Below, in pieces: positions 51,247-59,682 of a stretch of DNA of 64,000 nt. The notes under the pieces are model-generated. The model searched no databases. It had not been told where the DNA came from and saw only the letters and a program-made list of their open reading frames with translations. Source of the stretch: Oscillospiraceae bacterium (GTDB lineage Bacteria; Bacillota; Clostridia; Oscillospirales; Acutalibacteraceae); contig SVOJ01000016.1 in assembly GCA_015066385.1 (NCBI GenBank), forward strand, positions 1 through 64,000. Reading direction: 5' to 3'. Made by a program: the position numbers and the translations under genes. Position 1 is the stretch's first letter. Each line of letters begins with the position of its first letter.

Positions 51247-52482
51247 TTATATTGCTTTGAAGCGTTTCCACGGTTTGTAGGCGAGGATGCAGCATGCAAT
51301 GCCCACAGCCGCAATCAACAACCAGCTACCGATGGTAACCGTCCAGCCGGAATATTGTTTTGTCAGCGCAAAGCCCTGTGTTGCAAGGGCACTGCCGACG
51401 TAGGTCAGGGAATTTATGAGCCCCGACATGGTGGAAACAATGCCGTATTTTTCAAACTTTGCGGGCACAACGCAAACGAGAAACAGATTGACCCCGTGCA
51501 TACAGCCCGTGATGATTGCCGCAAGTGCAAGTGAGATGTACTCGTTTTTGTCATAGCAGAAGAACAGCAACGCACTGAATACAAATCCTGCCGCAAAAAT
51601 GACCGTTGCCGCAAGGATTTCGTCTGAAAAGAATTTCTTCTGCACAAACTGCGCAATTTTCAGAAACAGCATACCGACAATCGGAATCAGAACCGATTTA
51701 AGAATGGCATTGTGCGAGTCCACACCGAAAGTGTCCATCATAAACGACGGAACCCATGTCGAAACCCCGTCACGAAGCATTCCTTGCATGATAATGGCAA
51801 CCGCAATCAGCAGAATGCCCGAAGACAGCAACGCTTTTTTTGAAAGTTTGTTTTCGGGGGCAACATCCGCTTTTTTGCGTACGGTCGGGCCCGGTTGCGG
51901 TGTCTTTCTTGATAAGACGATCCACAATATATCGATGATTGTGCAAAGGATTGCCGAAAACACAAAGACATATTTCCACGAAAAATACGGAATCCAGATC
52001 AGCGAAGCGGTCAGGTAAACGAACACCGTACCGCCGATGCCCGCCACGTTGACATTTACGCAGGTTTTGCTGTAGGCTTCCTCGCTCATGGATGCCGCCA
52101 TAATGCGCACAAGCGGCGGCCACAGCATGGATTGTGCAAAACCGTTGATGCACCACAGCACCGCACGGATGTAAGGATCGGGAATGATTGCCATAAGAAA
52201 GTTGATGATCGTTGTTGCCGTCAGACCCGTCGTGATGAGGGTCTTGGGTTTGAAGCGGTCACCTAAAAAACCGCTGACAACCTGCCCGATGCCGTAAGAA
52301 ATCAGTGCAAGTGTGTCAGCAAGGGCTGCATCCGCTTCGCCGATTGCTTCAGCGGCAACGATTTCGGCAATGACGATGGCATAATTTTTTCTTGTGATAT
52401 AACTTCCGAAATAGATGAGCGGACACAGCACACCGAGCAACTGTGTCCCGTCGATCGTTTTTTTCTTTTGTAATGTGCTCAT
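51247..52482 (-). CDS. MFS permease of the organophosphate/hexose-phosphate type
   Basis: This 411-residue transporter has 12 predicted helices. FGSYITRKNYAIVIAEIV at the first helix and SYGIGQVVSGFLGDRFKPKTLITTGL at the second to third loop resemble GlpT/UhpT-type antiporters that exchange sugar phosphates for phosphate. GFAQSMLWPPLVRIMA fits the family's helix 4. The substrate is not certain. It begins at the dut stop (ATGA overlap), an unexpected pairing with a nucleotide-pool enzyme. Confidence 0.78.
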   Translation of the reverse strand: MSTLQKKKTIDGTQLLGVLCPLIYFGSYITRKNYAIVIAEIVAAEAIGEADAALADTLALISYGIGQVVSGFLGDRFKPKTLITTGLTATTIINFLMAIIPDPYIRAVLWCINGFAQSMLWPPLVRIMAASMSEEAYSKTCVNVNVAGIGGTVFVYLTASLIWIPYFSWKYVFVFSAILCTIIDILWIVLSRKTPQPGPTVRKKADVAPENKLSKKALLSSGILLIAVAIIMQGMLRDGVSTWVPSFMMDTFGVDSHNAILKSVLIPIVGMLFLKIAQFVQKKFFSDEILAATVIFAAGFVFSALLFFCYDKNEYISLALAAIITGCMHGVNLFLVCVVPAKFEKYGIVSTMSGLINSLTYVGSALATQGFALTKQYSGWTVTIGSWLLIAAVGIACCILAYKPWKRFKAI

Positions 52483-52916
52483 TTCCTGCCTGTTGAACCG
52501 AATCCGCCTTCGCCGCGAAGCGTGTCGGACAGTTCCTCCGTTTCTTCAAACTGCGCCTGCATGACGGGAACAAGAAGCAGTTGTGAAATGCGTTCACCGG
52601 GTTCCACCGTCTGAGCAGTCGTACCGTGATTGTGAAGGGCTACCATGATTTCCCCGCGGTAGTCGGAATCAATGACGCCGACTTTGTTTGCAGGAGCAAG
52701 CCCTCTTTTGGTTGCAAGACCGCTTCTTGCGAAGTTAAGCCCCGCATAGCCTTCGGGGATTTCCATGGCAATGCCTGTATGCAACAAAACGGTCTGACCG
52801 GGTTCGATGACCACTGTCTTTTCCATGCAGGCATACAGGTCAGCACCGGCGGAATAGGGTGTGCCGTAAGTCGGCATGACCGCTTTTGTGTCGAGTTTTT
52901 TGAATTTGACGAGCAT
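52479..52916 (-). CDS. dut: dUTP diphosphatase
   Basis: This 145-residue trimeric dUTPase has all five motifs: SAGADLYA (1), RSGLATKRGL (2), GVIDSDYRGEI (3), PGERISQLLL (4) and RGEGGFGSTG (5). It removes dUTP and gives dUMP for thymidylate synthesis. ATG 52916 with GGAGTG six bases upstream is preferred over an upstream ATG. It has a perfect promoter and is translationally coupled to an MFS gene. Confidence 0.97.
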   Translation of the reverse strand: MLVKFKKLDTKAVMPTYGTPYSAGADLYACMEKTVVIEPGQTVLLHTGIAMEIPEGYAGLNFARSGLATKRGLAPANKVGVIDSDYRGEIMVALHNHGTTAQTVEPGERISQLLLVPVMQAQFEETEELSDTLRGEGGFGSTGRK

Positions 52917-52954
52917 TATTTTCACTCCGTTCGGGTTGATAAACATATGTGGAA

Positions 52955-52983
52955 ATTATAGGTTTATTTCCCGCTTTTGTCAA
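52955..52983 (-). promoter_or_regulatory. promoter of dut
   Basis: On minus, TTGACA (52983-52978) and TATAAT (52960-52955) with a 17-base spacer form a perfect promoter. Confidence 0.85.
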
Positions 52984-53045
52984 TCTGTTTTTAAGAAAAA
53001 CAAAAGAATACATCTTTATAGTATCGAATGAACAGCGAAAAGCGG

Positions 53046-53074
53046 TTGCATTCGACATGAAAATGTGGTATAAT
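53046..53074 (+). promoter_or_regulatory. promoter of the HD-domain gene
   Basis: TTGCAT (53046-53051) and TATAAT (53069-53074) have a 17-base spacer. Confidence 0.7.
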
Positions 53075-53103
53075 AAATCGGATTTATGATTTGCGGAGTT
53101 TTT

Positions 53104-53652
53104 ATGGATAACTTATACAATATTTTTGTTCGTTCCTACTGTTTGCAAGAAGTGCCGGATGAAGAATTTCATGCTTTGATTGAAGATATTTATTTTACCG
53201 AAGAAGTGCAAAGCCTTGAACGCTTTCCGCAACACAGTACCGTCAATCGCCTGAATCACATCACCGCGGTTGCGTATATGACTTACTGCCTTGCAAAAAG
53301 ATTCAACCTTGACTGTAAAGCCGCTGCAAGAGGTGCGGTGTTGCACGATCTGTTCTATTATGATTGGCATGATAAAAGCTGGGATCACCGTCCGAGCGGT
53401 TATCGTCATCCCGGATTTGCGGTCATCAATGCCCGCATTCTCTGCGGCGGCACACCGGGTAAGAAAGAGGAGAATATGATTCTGCGCCACATGTGGCCGC
53501 TGACACCGGTTCCTCCGAAATACAAAGAGGGTTGGTTGCTCACATTTGCCGATAAATATTGTGCAAATTGTGAGATGTTGCTTGCAAAACAAGGCAAATT
53601 CTACCGCCGATTCCGTGCCGATGTCAATTTGTGCAAAAAAAGAGCAAAGTAA
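53104..53652 (+). CDS. HD-domain phosphohydrolase
   Basis: This 182-residue protein has the HD metal motif: an upstream His (NRLNHITAVAYMTYCLA), the HD pair in AARGAVLHDLFYYDW, a His in YRHPGFAVINARIL, and the final Asp in LTFADKYCA. It is likely a nucleotide or phosphate-ester hydrolase; the substrate is unknown. ATG 53104 has GGAG five bases upstream. It is followed by the CmpB-type gene 15 bases on, probably in one operon. Confidence 0.85.
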   Translation: MDNLYNIFVRSYCLQEVPDEEFHALIEDIYFTEEVQSLERFPQHSTVNRLNHITAVAYMTYCLAKRFNLDCKAAARGAVLHDLFYYDWHDKSWDHRPSGYRHPGFAVINARILCGGTPGKKEENMILRHMWPLTPVPPKYKEGWLLTFADKYCANCEMLLAKQGKFYRRFRADVNLCKKRAK

Positions 53653-53667
53653 AAAGAGAGTGAAACA

Positions 53668-54594
53668 ATGATTACTGCCTGTAATTATATTTTTATGTTT
53701 TTTGCCTACAGTGCCTGCGGTTGGTTCGGTGAATCGCTTTACCGCACGGGCGGTGCTTTCCTGCGTAAGGGCGGGGATAAACGCATCATCAACAGCGGCT
53801 TTCTGTATGGCCCCATCTGCCCCATTTACGGTGCAGGTGCGCTGGCATTCACCATCGCCCTTGTCAATACGGGGCTTGCAACCCCCGATGTTGCAGGCTT
53901 CCTGCGGGTGTTTTTCATCGGTATGATTCTTGCCGATATCGTGGAATATGTCACTTCCTACATCATGGAAAAGCTGTTCAATGCCCGCTGGTGGGATTAT
54001 TCCAACAACTTCCTCAACCTGCACGGCAGAATCTGTTTTAAACATTCTATTATATGGGGCTTTGCTTCGCTGTTGTTTGTATACGGAATCAACCCGCTGT
54101 ATGAATATATCAGAAGTTTTATCCCCGATGAATCGCTCGTCATCATCACGGTTATCATTCTCATTTTGTTTTTCTTTGACCTTGTTATGACCGTGATTGC
54201 CACGCTCGGTGTCCGTAAGTTTATTGTTAAATTCAACGATTTCAAAAATGCCGTGAATGTGATCGGCAATCTTATAAAAGACAGCACCGAAGGCATGGCG
54301 GAAGATATGAAAGATTCCGTGAATGCACAGTTCGGTAAACAGATCAATGCCCTTGCCGAACAGTTTGCAGATGTCAGGGATCAGTTCAACCGACTGCTCG
54401 GCGGCAAGTCCGACAAGAACGAAAAAGTTCCCGGCAGCAAGATGTTCCGCAAAGCAGGCACCCTGCCCAAGCGCATCGGTACTTACCTTGACGAAGCCGA
54501 CGAAGGCTTCAAAAAGTACGGTGTGCCCGTTCCTGAAAATTCGAAAAAGGAAGAACAGACGGATTTGCAGGAGCAGCGGGAAGAAAAAAAATAA
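53668..54594 (+). CDS. CmpB-type putative ABC transporter permease
   Basis: This 308-residue protein matches the PF06541-like membrane family (annotated as putative ABC transporter permease), with FFAYSACGWFGESLYR and INSGFLYGPICPIYGAGAL. It also has EKLFNARWWDYSNNFLNLHGRICFKHSIIWGFASLL. There are about five transmembrane helices in residues 1-185, then a cytoplasmic helical and charged tail (190-308). The WWDYS and NLHGRIC motifs are the most typical. Its role is unproven, and no ATPase is adjacent. Confidence 0.82.
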   Translation: MITACNYIFMFFAYSACGWFGESLYRTGGAFLRKGGDKRIINSGFLYGPICPIYGAGALAFTIALVNTGLATPDVAGFLRVFFIGMILADIVEYVTSYIMEKLFNARWWDYSNNFLNLHGRICFKHSIIWGFASLLFVYGINPLYEYIRSFIPDESLVIITVIILILFFFDLVMTVIATLGVRKFIVKFNDFKNAVNVIGNLIKDSTEGMAEDMKDSVNAQFGKQINALAEQFADVRDQFNRLLGGKSDKNEKVPGSKMFRKAGTLPKRIGTYLDEADEGFKKYGVPVPENSKKEEQTDLQEQREEKK

Positions 54595-54613
54595 AAATTT
54601 AGCAAAAAAGGTG

Positions 54614-54642
54614 TTGACAACGCGGGTCTGTTTGTGTATAAT
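54614..54642 (+). promoter_or_regulatory. promoter of the tRNA-Asp/tRNA-Thr operon
   Basis: TTGACA (54614-54619) and TATAAT (54637-54642) with a 17-base spacer form a perfect promoter 19 bases before tRNA-Asp. Confidence 0.9.
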
Positions 54643-54660
54643 GATTCGCGTAGTCCAAAT

Positions 54661-54737
54661 GGCCCGGTAGTTCAGTTGGTTAGAACGCTAGCCTGTCACG
54701 CTAGAGGTCGACGGTTCGAGCCCGTTCCGGGTCGCCA
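54661..54737 (+). tRNA. tRNA-Asp (GTC)
   Basis: This 77-base cloverleaf has acceptor arm GGCCCGG/CCGGGTC, D arm, anticodon loop CTGTCAC giving GTC, T arm with GGTTCGAGCC, discriminator G and encoded CCA at 54735-54737. Confidence 0.97.
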
Positions 54738-54740
54738 TTT

Positions 54741-54816
<76 letters not shown>

Positions 54817-54817
54817 G

Positions 54818-54851
54818 AAACCTTGAAAACCATCGGTTTTCAAGGTTTTTT
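54818..54851 (+). terminator. terminator of the tRNA operon
   Basis: AAACCTTGAAAACC pairs with GGTTTTCAAGGTTT across a three-base loop, then T run. Confidence 0.9.
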
Positions 54852-54868
54852 GCTGTTTTACGCCAAAA

Positions 54869-54919
54869 GTCAGACCGTCTCCCTGAATCGCAAATTTTTA
54901 CTTAGGGAGACGGTCTGAC
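54869..54919. repeat. perfect 16-bp inverted repeat
   Basis: GTCAGACCGTCTCCCT (54869-54884) and its exact complement AGGGAGACGGTCTGAC (54904-54919) enclose 19 bases. No T run follows on either strand, so it is not a usual terminator. It lies next to a tRNA pair, a common landing place for mobile DNA. An ATG follows at 54921 but opens only a 15-codon frame. Confidence 0.7.
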
Positions 54920-54963
54920 ATGAAGCAGAAAATCACAATGAACAGAACGCAAAAACAAGACGG

Positions 54964-54992
54964 TTGACGAATTGTTCTAAAGGGTATATAAT
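54964..54992 (+). promoter_or_regulatory. promoter of the Ser/Thr kinase gene
   Basis: TTGACG (54964-54969) and TATAAT (54987-54992) have a 17-base spacer. Confidence 0.75.
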
Positions 54993-55022
54993 TTTATCAC
55001 AACAAAGAAATAGGGTGAGTGT

Positions 55023-57098
55023 ATGGACTTGAATATATGCTTCAATTGTATGCAGATTGCTGAAAATGGAGCGGTTGTGTGCAAGCATTGCGGTATGTTG
55101 CTTGGAAAAATACCGGACGGAGAATTATCGGCATTGAAAATCGGTACTGTTTTGCACGGCAGATATCTTGTCGGCAGACAACTCGGACGCGGTGGTTTTG
55201 GTATTACATACATGGGATTTGATTTGGTCTTATTGAGCAGGATTGCAATTAAGGAGTATTATCCAAGAAATGATGCTTGCAGAGATAATTCATGCTCACC
55301 AATGCTCATATGGAAAAATGAAGAAGATTATAAGACCGGTTGTCAAAGCATATTAAGAGAGGCGCGGAAACTAGCCAAGGTCAGTAAAATTCAGAATGTA
55401 GTAAGAGTTCAAGATACCTTTGAAGAAAACCATACTGCATATATCATCATGGATTATATCGAAGGAATTACCCTCAAAGAAAAAATCAAGCAAGAGGGGG
55501 CAATGTCGTTTAAAAGTTGCATTGAACTTTTAAACCCTGTTTTGCTTGGATTGAAAGAATTGCATAACAGCAATATTGTGCACAGAGATATAAGTCCTGA
55601 TAACATAATGATTACGGGAAATAACGAGGCATTTCTTCTTGATATGGGAGCAGCAAAGGATATTTCTGCATCGACAGAGTATTCCGAGCCGATTGGTGTT
55701 GTCAAACGAGGTTATAGCCCGTATGAACAATATAACAGAAATGCACCGATCGGCTCATGGGTAGATGTGTATGCTGTTTCGGCTACTGTTTTTTATTGTA
55801 TAAGCGGCGGGAAGGTTTTGAAGAATTCTATTGAACGGTTCGATGGCGAGTCCGTGGATTTTTCGTCTCTAAAAGTAAAAATCTCAAAAAAAGAGAAGGA
55901 ATTGCTCTTGAAAGGATTGGCAATTGATTACAGGGCGAGAATTCAGACTGTTGATCCGTTTATTGCATACTGCGAAAAAAAAGGAGCGGGAAAAACAATA
56001 AAAATAATAGGTTTTGCTGCGGTGCTTGTTTTGGCAATCGGATGCATTTCGGTTTTGGTTAGCAGCAATTCTCATTATACAGATATGAAAAATGAAAACT
56101 ATGATATTGCTGAGAAGGACATTATAAGTGAAAACGGAGAAACTTATTATATTATTCCCGAACAGGATCTTACATACGAATTAACGGAAGATAATTGTAT
56201 AAAAATTACCGGATATACCCCCAGTTCCGACAGCCCCACAGACTGCATGATTCTTCCTGATACGCTGAATAATTTTCCTGTGACAATACTTGGTGAAAAT
56301 GCTTTTGCAGAAAGCAAGATTGAAAAATTAATTTGCAATGAATCTCTTGAGTGTATTGAACGAAGAGCTTTTTATTTGTCTGATATCAGTGAAATCAAAT
56401 TGAATGAAGGTCTGATGCAACTTGGTGATGAATGTTTTTACGCCAGTGAAGTTGAAAGGATAGATTTACCGGATTCGATACAGAAGCTTTCAGGTGCAAC
56501 TTTTGCAGGTGCAGGGTATTTGAAGGGAATATATGTTTCAAACAAAAATCAATTTTATGCACATGATGATGGTGTTTTGTTTACAAAAAACAAAAAAACA
56601 CTGATCGCCTTCCCGATGGCTTACGATGCTGAATCCTATTCGGTTCCGGATGATGTGATTGTTATTGATCGGTACGCTTTTTTCAGATCTTCTTTGAAAA
56701 CGGTGCAGTTGCCTGATACGCTTGAAAAAATAGCATCATATGCATTTTATAACACTGACCTTGTTTCAATAAATTATCCGATGGAACTCAAAGTGATGGA
56801 AGAAAAAGCCTTGCGTATTAACACTGCAATATTGGACTCCTCTTTCAAATCCGTCTCACTTGGTAAGGGCCAAAGCGAAACAATAAGCATTACAACCGGG
56901 AATAAAAAGGGGTCACTCTTCTTTTTCTATGATGACTCATCCGTTTGTTCTGCTGTATGGCTGAATACCTCTGCGAACAGTTCTTCACATTTGTTGAAAA
57001 TTACGGGTGAAAATGCAGGAGAGGGAAGTATCACAGTTCTACTTTTGGTTGCAGGCTATATTGAAAGTAGCCTGGAAATACCAATTGTAATAAGCTAA
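55023..57098 (+). CDS. receptor-like Ser/Thr protein kinase with extracellular BspA-type LRR
   Basis: This 691-residue protein starts with a zinc ribbon (CFNC 6-9, CKHC 21-24). The kinase domain (about 47-320) has the Gly loop GRGGFGITYMG, IAIKEYYP with the ATP-binding Lys, and catalytic HRDISPDN. LLDMGAAKD is a DMG variant of DFG, and YSPYEQY lies in the activation segment. A transmembrane helix lies near 327-347 (IIGFAAVLVLAIGCISVLVS). Outside are BspA-type leucine-rich repeats (about 415-620: LPDTLNNFPVTILGENAFAES, IDLPDSIQKLSGATFAGAG, VQLPDTLEKIASYAFYNTD) and a terminal beta domain. It has no PASTA repeats, so it is not PrkC. A surface-ligand sensor is inferred. Its partner phosphatase is not nearby. 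Confidence 0.88.
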   Translation: MDLNICFNCMQIAENGAVVCKHCGMLLGKIPDGELSALKIGTVLHGRYLVGRQLGRGGFGITYMGFDLVLLSRIAIKEYYPRNDACRDNSCSPMLIWKNEEDYKTGCQSILREARKLAKVSKIQNVVRVQDTFEENHTAYIIMDYIEGITLKEKIKQEGAMSFKSCIELLNPVLLGLKELHNSNIVHRDISPDNIMITGNNEAFLLDMGAAKDISASTEYSEPIGVVKRGYSPYEQYNRNAPIGSWVDVYAVSATVFYCISGGKVLKNSIERFDGESVDFSSLKVKISKKEKELLLKGLAIDYRARIQTVDPFIAYCEKKGAGKTIKIIGFAAVLVLAIGCISVLVSSNSHYTDMKNENYDIAEKDIISENGETYYIIPEQDLTYELTEDNCIKITGYTPSSDSPTDCMILPDTLNNFPVTILGENAFAESKIEKLICNESLECIERRAFYLSDISEIKLNEGLMQLGDECFYASEVERIDLPDSIQKLSGATFAGAGYLKGIYVSNKNQFYAHDDGVLFTKNKKTLIAFPMAYDAESYSVPDDVIVIDRYAFFRSSLKTVQLPDTLEKIASYAFYNTDLVSINYPMELKVMEEKALRINTAILDSSFKSVSLGKGQSETISITTGNKKGSLFFFYDDSSVCSAVWLNTSANSSSHLLKITGENAGEGSITVLLLVAGYIESSLEIPIVIS

Positions 57099-57125
57099 TG
57101 AAAAATATGGACACAGGAGGACTGT

Positions 57126-58163
57126 ATGAAGCATTATCTTTTGCCTGCAAGCGGGCAGTTTTACAAAGCCAATCTGCATTCGCATTCCACCGTGTCCGAC
57201 GGTACGCTTTCACCTGCCGAAATGAAAAGCCTTTACAAAGCAAGAGGCTACAGCATTCTGTGCTGTACCGACCACGAAATCATGATTCCGCACCATGACC
57301 TGACGGATGAAGATTTTCTGATGCTGACGGGCTTTGAACTCGGCTTTGATGAGGGCTGGCGGCCTGATTTTTTAGATGCCAAGGTGTGTGACCTGTGTGT
57401 GATTGCGCTCGACAAGGACAACATCACCCAACCGTGCTTCCATCGGACAAAATATCACAATCCCGAGCGCAACAGTCAGATCTGCTTTGACGAAAACGAG
57501 CCCGATTTTGAAAGGGAATACAATGCCGATTGCATCAACACCGCCATTGCAAAATGCAGGGAAATGGGATTTTTTGTGACCTATAACCACCCCACATGGT
57601 CGCTGGAGCATTATGAGGATTATATAAAATATAAGGGCATGCATGCCATGGAAATCTGCAACTATTCAAGCTTCATTGACGGCTACGATGAGTACAATGC
57701 CAAGGCTTACGATGATTTTCTGCGCAAGAATCAGCGCATTTTCTGCATTGCCACGGACGATAACCACAACCGCCGTGACCCTGCGTGCAGAATGTGGGAT
57801 TCCTTCGGTGCGTTCACCATGATAAAAGCAAAAGAGCTTACCTACGAAAGTGTGTCCGAAGCACTTGTGAACGGTTGGTTTTATGCTTCGCAGGGACCTG
57901 AAATCCACGGACTGTGGATGGAAGACGGCAGGTTGCACGTGGAATGCTCGCCTGCCGACAAGGTGGTGTGTACCGTCAACAAAAGAAGATGTATGTCCCG
58001 CTATAACGAGCAGACAGGGGAGATCACCCATGCCGTGTTTGAAATCCTCAAAACCGACGGCTTTTTCCGCGTGACCGTCATCGACAAAAACGGTCTGAAA
58101 GCGGACACCAATGCCTTTTTTACGGATACCCTCGATGTGCCGTATTTCGAGCCTGAAGAATAA
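57126..58163 (+). CDS. PHP-domain phosphoesterase
   Basis: This 345-residue protein has the PHP metal motifs ANLHSHSTVSDG, CCTDHEIM, TGFELGFD, VTYNHPTWS and IATDDNHN in order. These supply the His/Asp/Glu cluster for a trinuclear site hydrolysing phosphate esters. The C-terminal 100 residues (LWMEDGRLHVECSPADKVV) form a beta domain seen in PHP proteins of carbohydrate or phosphonate context. It starts 27 bases after the kinase gene with a good RBS (CAGGAGG) and no terminator between, so co-transcription is possible. Confidence 0.85.
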   Translation: MKHYLLPASGQFYKANLHSHSTVSDGTLSPAEMKSLYKARGYSILCCTDHEIMIPHHDLTDEDFLMLTGFELGFDEGWRPDFLDAKVCDLCVIALDKDNITQPCFHRTKYHNPERNSQICFDENEPDFEREYNADCINTAIAKCREMGFFVTYNHPTWSLEHYEDYIKYKGMHAMEICNYSSFIDGYDEYNAKAYDDFLRKNQRIFCIATDDNHNRRDPACRMWDSFGAFTMIKAKELTYESVSEALVNGWFYASQGPEIHGLWMEDGRLHVECSPADKVVCTVNKRRCMSRYNEQTGEITHAVFEILKTDGFFRVTVIDKNGLKADTNAFFTDTLDVPYFEPEE

Positions 58164-58174
58164 AAACAAAAAAA

Positions 58175-58224
58175 TCACCGCATCACCTGCAAAAGCTGCA
58201 TCGGGATGCGGTGAATATTTTTTT
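58175..58224. terminator. bidirectional terminator between convergent genes
   Basis: TCACCGCATC (58175-58184) pairs with GATGCGGTGA (58205-58214). T runs lie beyond it on both strands. Confidence 0.8.
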
Positions 58225-58227
58225 ATG

Positions 58228-59202
58228 TTATTTGATATCAACGGGCAGCTCCCAACGGTAGTCCTCAAGCCATTCGTAGGTATTGAAATTTCTTGCACGG
58301 ATCACAAGCTTATCCTGATAGACTTCCGCAGTCACACCGAGGCTGAGAATATCCTCACCGGTGATGTCATCTTCGGAGTACAAGGCGCTGGGCAGCAGCA
58401 GGCTGTAGAAATTGTCGGACACGGTTACGAGTGTATCGGCATGGAAATTCTTGTGCAGATGTCCGCAGACATACACGGTGGTAAGCCCTTCGTCGGCATA
58501 CTTCTTGACAACAGCCTTGATTTTATCGGAGGCTTCGCCGAGGTTTCTGGAAGCCGGGACATTTGCATCATCATGCGTTCCCATGAGCAGTTCGTGCGAA
58601 ATAATGAAGCAGGGCATACCCGTTTTGGCAGCTTCTGCGAGCAGGGAATCGACCCATTCGATCTGCGTGTCGGAAATGTAAGGATCGGGCATACTTTCCG
58701 TACCCAATGCGATGAAGTAGCAGCCGTTGACTACCTTGTAATAATAGTTGGTTTCGGTTTTGATGCCCTGCAGGCGCAGGAAGTTCTGGAACAGGGAAGA
58801 GCCTTCGTCAAAATAAGGTTCTTCCACGCAGGTGGCGCGGGAATCGTGGTTGCCCATTGAGGGAATGAAATTTTCCGCTTTGTTATATGCGAGCAGCATG
58901 CCTGCGAGGTTTATGTATTCCTTGATATTGCCGCAGTTTGTGATGTCGCCTGCAATGGCAATCGCATCCAGTTTTTCTTCGGAGGCATTGATGTCGGCAA
59001 GCAGACGGCGCAGGTTGTCGTTTCTGTCACGCACAGGGTCACCGTCGGCATGAATGTCGGCAATGAGCACGGCATTCATCAGCACTTCATCCGGATTTTC
59101 CGCTTGGTATGTATCTTTGTAAATACCCAATGCATTCGGAATCAGCGAAAAAATGCAAGCGATGGTTGCAAAAACAGCCGTAATTGTTTCAATAATGTTC
59201 AT
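58228..59202 (-). CDS. calcineurin-like metallophosphoesterase with N-terminal membrane helix
   Basis: This 324-residue protein has an N-terminal hydrophobic segment (NIIETITAVFATIACIFSLIPNALGI) as signal or anchor, so the enzyme is probably outside the membrane. Metal motifs are LIADIHADGD, AIAGDITN, SMGNHDSR, FIISHELL and VCGHLHKN, complete for the family. Substrates of such surface phosphatases include nucleotides and phospholipid heads. The annotated start is ATG 59202, with AAGGAG nine bases upstream; a TTG lies three codons earlier. Confidence 0.88.
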   Translation of the reverse strand: MNIIETITAVFATIACIFSLIPNALGIYKDTYQAENPDEVLMNAVLIADIHADGDPVRDRNDNLRRLLADINASEEKLDAIAIAGDITNCGNIKEYINLAGMLLAYNKAENFIPSMGNHDSRATCVEEPYFDEGSSLFQNFLRLQGIKTETNYYYKVVNGCYFIALGTESMPDPYISDTQIEWVDSLLAEAAKTGMPCFIISHELLMGTHDDANVPASRNLGEASDKIKAVVKKYADEGLTTVYVCGHLHKNFHADTLVTVSDNFYSLLLPSALYSEDDITGEDILSLGVTAEVYQDKLVIRARNFNTYEWLEDYRWELPVDIK

Positions 59203-59281
59203 TTTCAACAACTCCTTGAAGTCTGTATTTGATTTTATAATATATCATATTTTTAACAGATGCAATCCCCAATGATGATTT

Positions 59282-59491
59282 TTATTCGTGTCCGTCCAGG
59301 CCTAAAATGTAATCCGCTGAAACATTATAATACTTGCAAAGTGAAATGATGTGCCGCACGGGGATTTCATTTTCGCCTTTTTCATAGCGGGAATACACCT
59401 GCTGTGTTGTGCCGAGGTATTCGGCAATTTCACGCTGTGTTTTGTCGTGGTCTTCGCGTAAGTCTTTTATAATTTCAATATAATCTTTCAT
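59282..59491 (-). CDS. XRE-family repressor
   Basis: This 69-residue single-domain Cro/C1-type helix-turn-helix protein has DHDKTQREIAEYLGTTQQVYSRYEKGENEIPV and the family ending YYNVSADYILGL. ATG 59491 follows GAAGGAGAT. It is divergent from a secreted BspA-type protein, and the intergenic region holds a large inverted repeat overlapping the divergent promoter. It probably represses itself and that surface protein. Confidence 0.87.
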   Translation of the reverse strand: MKDYIEIIKDLREDHDKTQREIAEYLGTTQQVYSRYEKGENEIPVRHIISLCKYYNVSADYILGLDGHE

Positions 59492-59521
59492 CACTATCTC
59501 CTTCGTCGGTGATAGTAGAAT

Positions 59522-59581
59522 TTTACAATACACCATATTTAGTGTATTGACTTTACATCAGATGTGGTGTATTATTGTAAA
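59522..59581. promoter_or_regulatory. inverted-repeat operator between XRE and BspA genes
   Basis: TTTACAATACACCA (59522-59535) recurs in inverted form at 59565-59581 as TGGTGTATTATTGTAAA, with three extra bases. The inner copy covers the -10 of the plus-strand promoter. A further GTGTATT lies at 59542-59548. Confidence 0.6.
59547..59575 (+). promoter_or_regulatory. promoter of the BspA-type gene
   Basis: TTGACT (59547-59552) and TATTAT (59570-59575) have a 17-base spacer, embedded in the operator region. The leader is about 100 bases. Confidence 0.65.
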
Positions 59582-59682
59582 TGATAATGTTATATGTTGC
59601 CAAAATGAATTGATGTTGGTGCATTTTCATTAGTGTACAACTTCGGTTTGCACACACTTTTTTAATTTTGGAGGTAAAAACA

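Noticed and set aside
54921..54968. 15-codon frame after the inverted repeat at 54869
   Set aside because: It is too short, has no RBS and ends in the promoter of the kinase gene. It may be a remnant, but is not callable.
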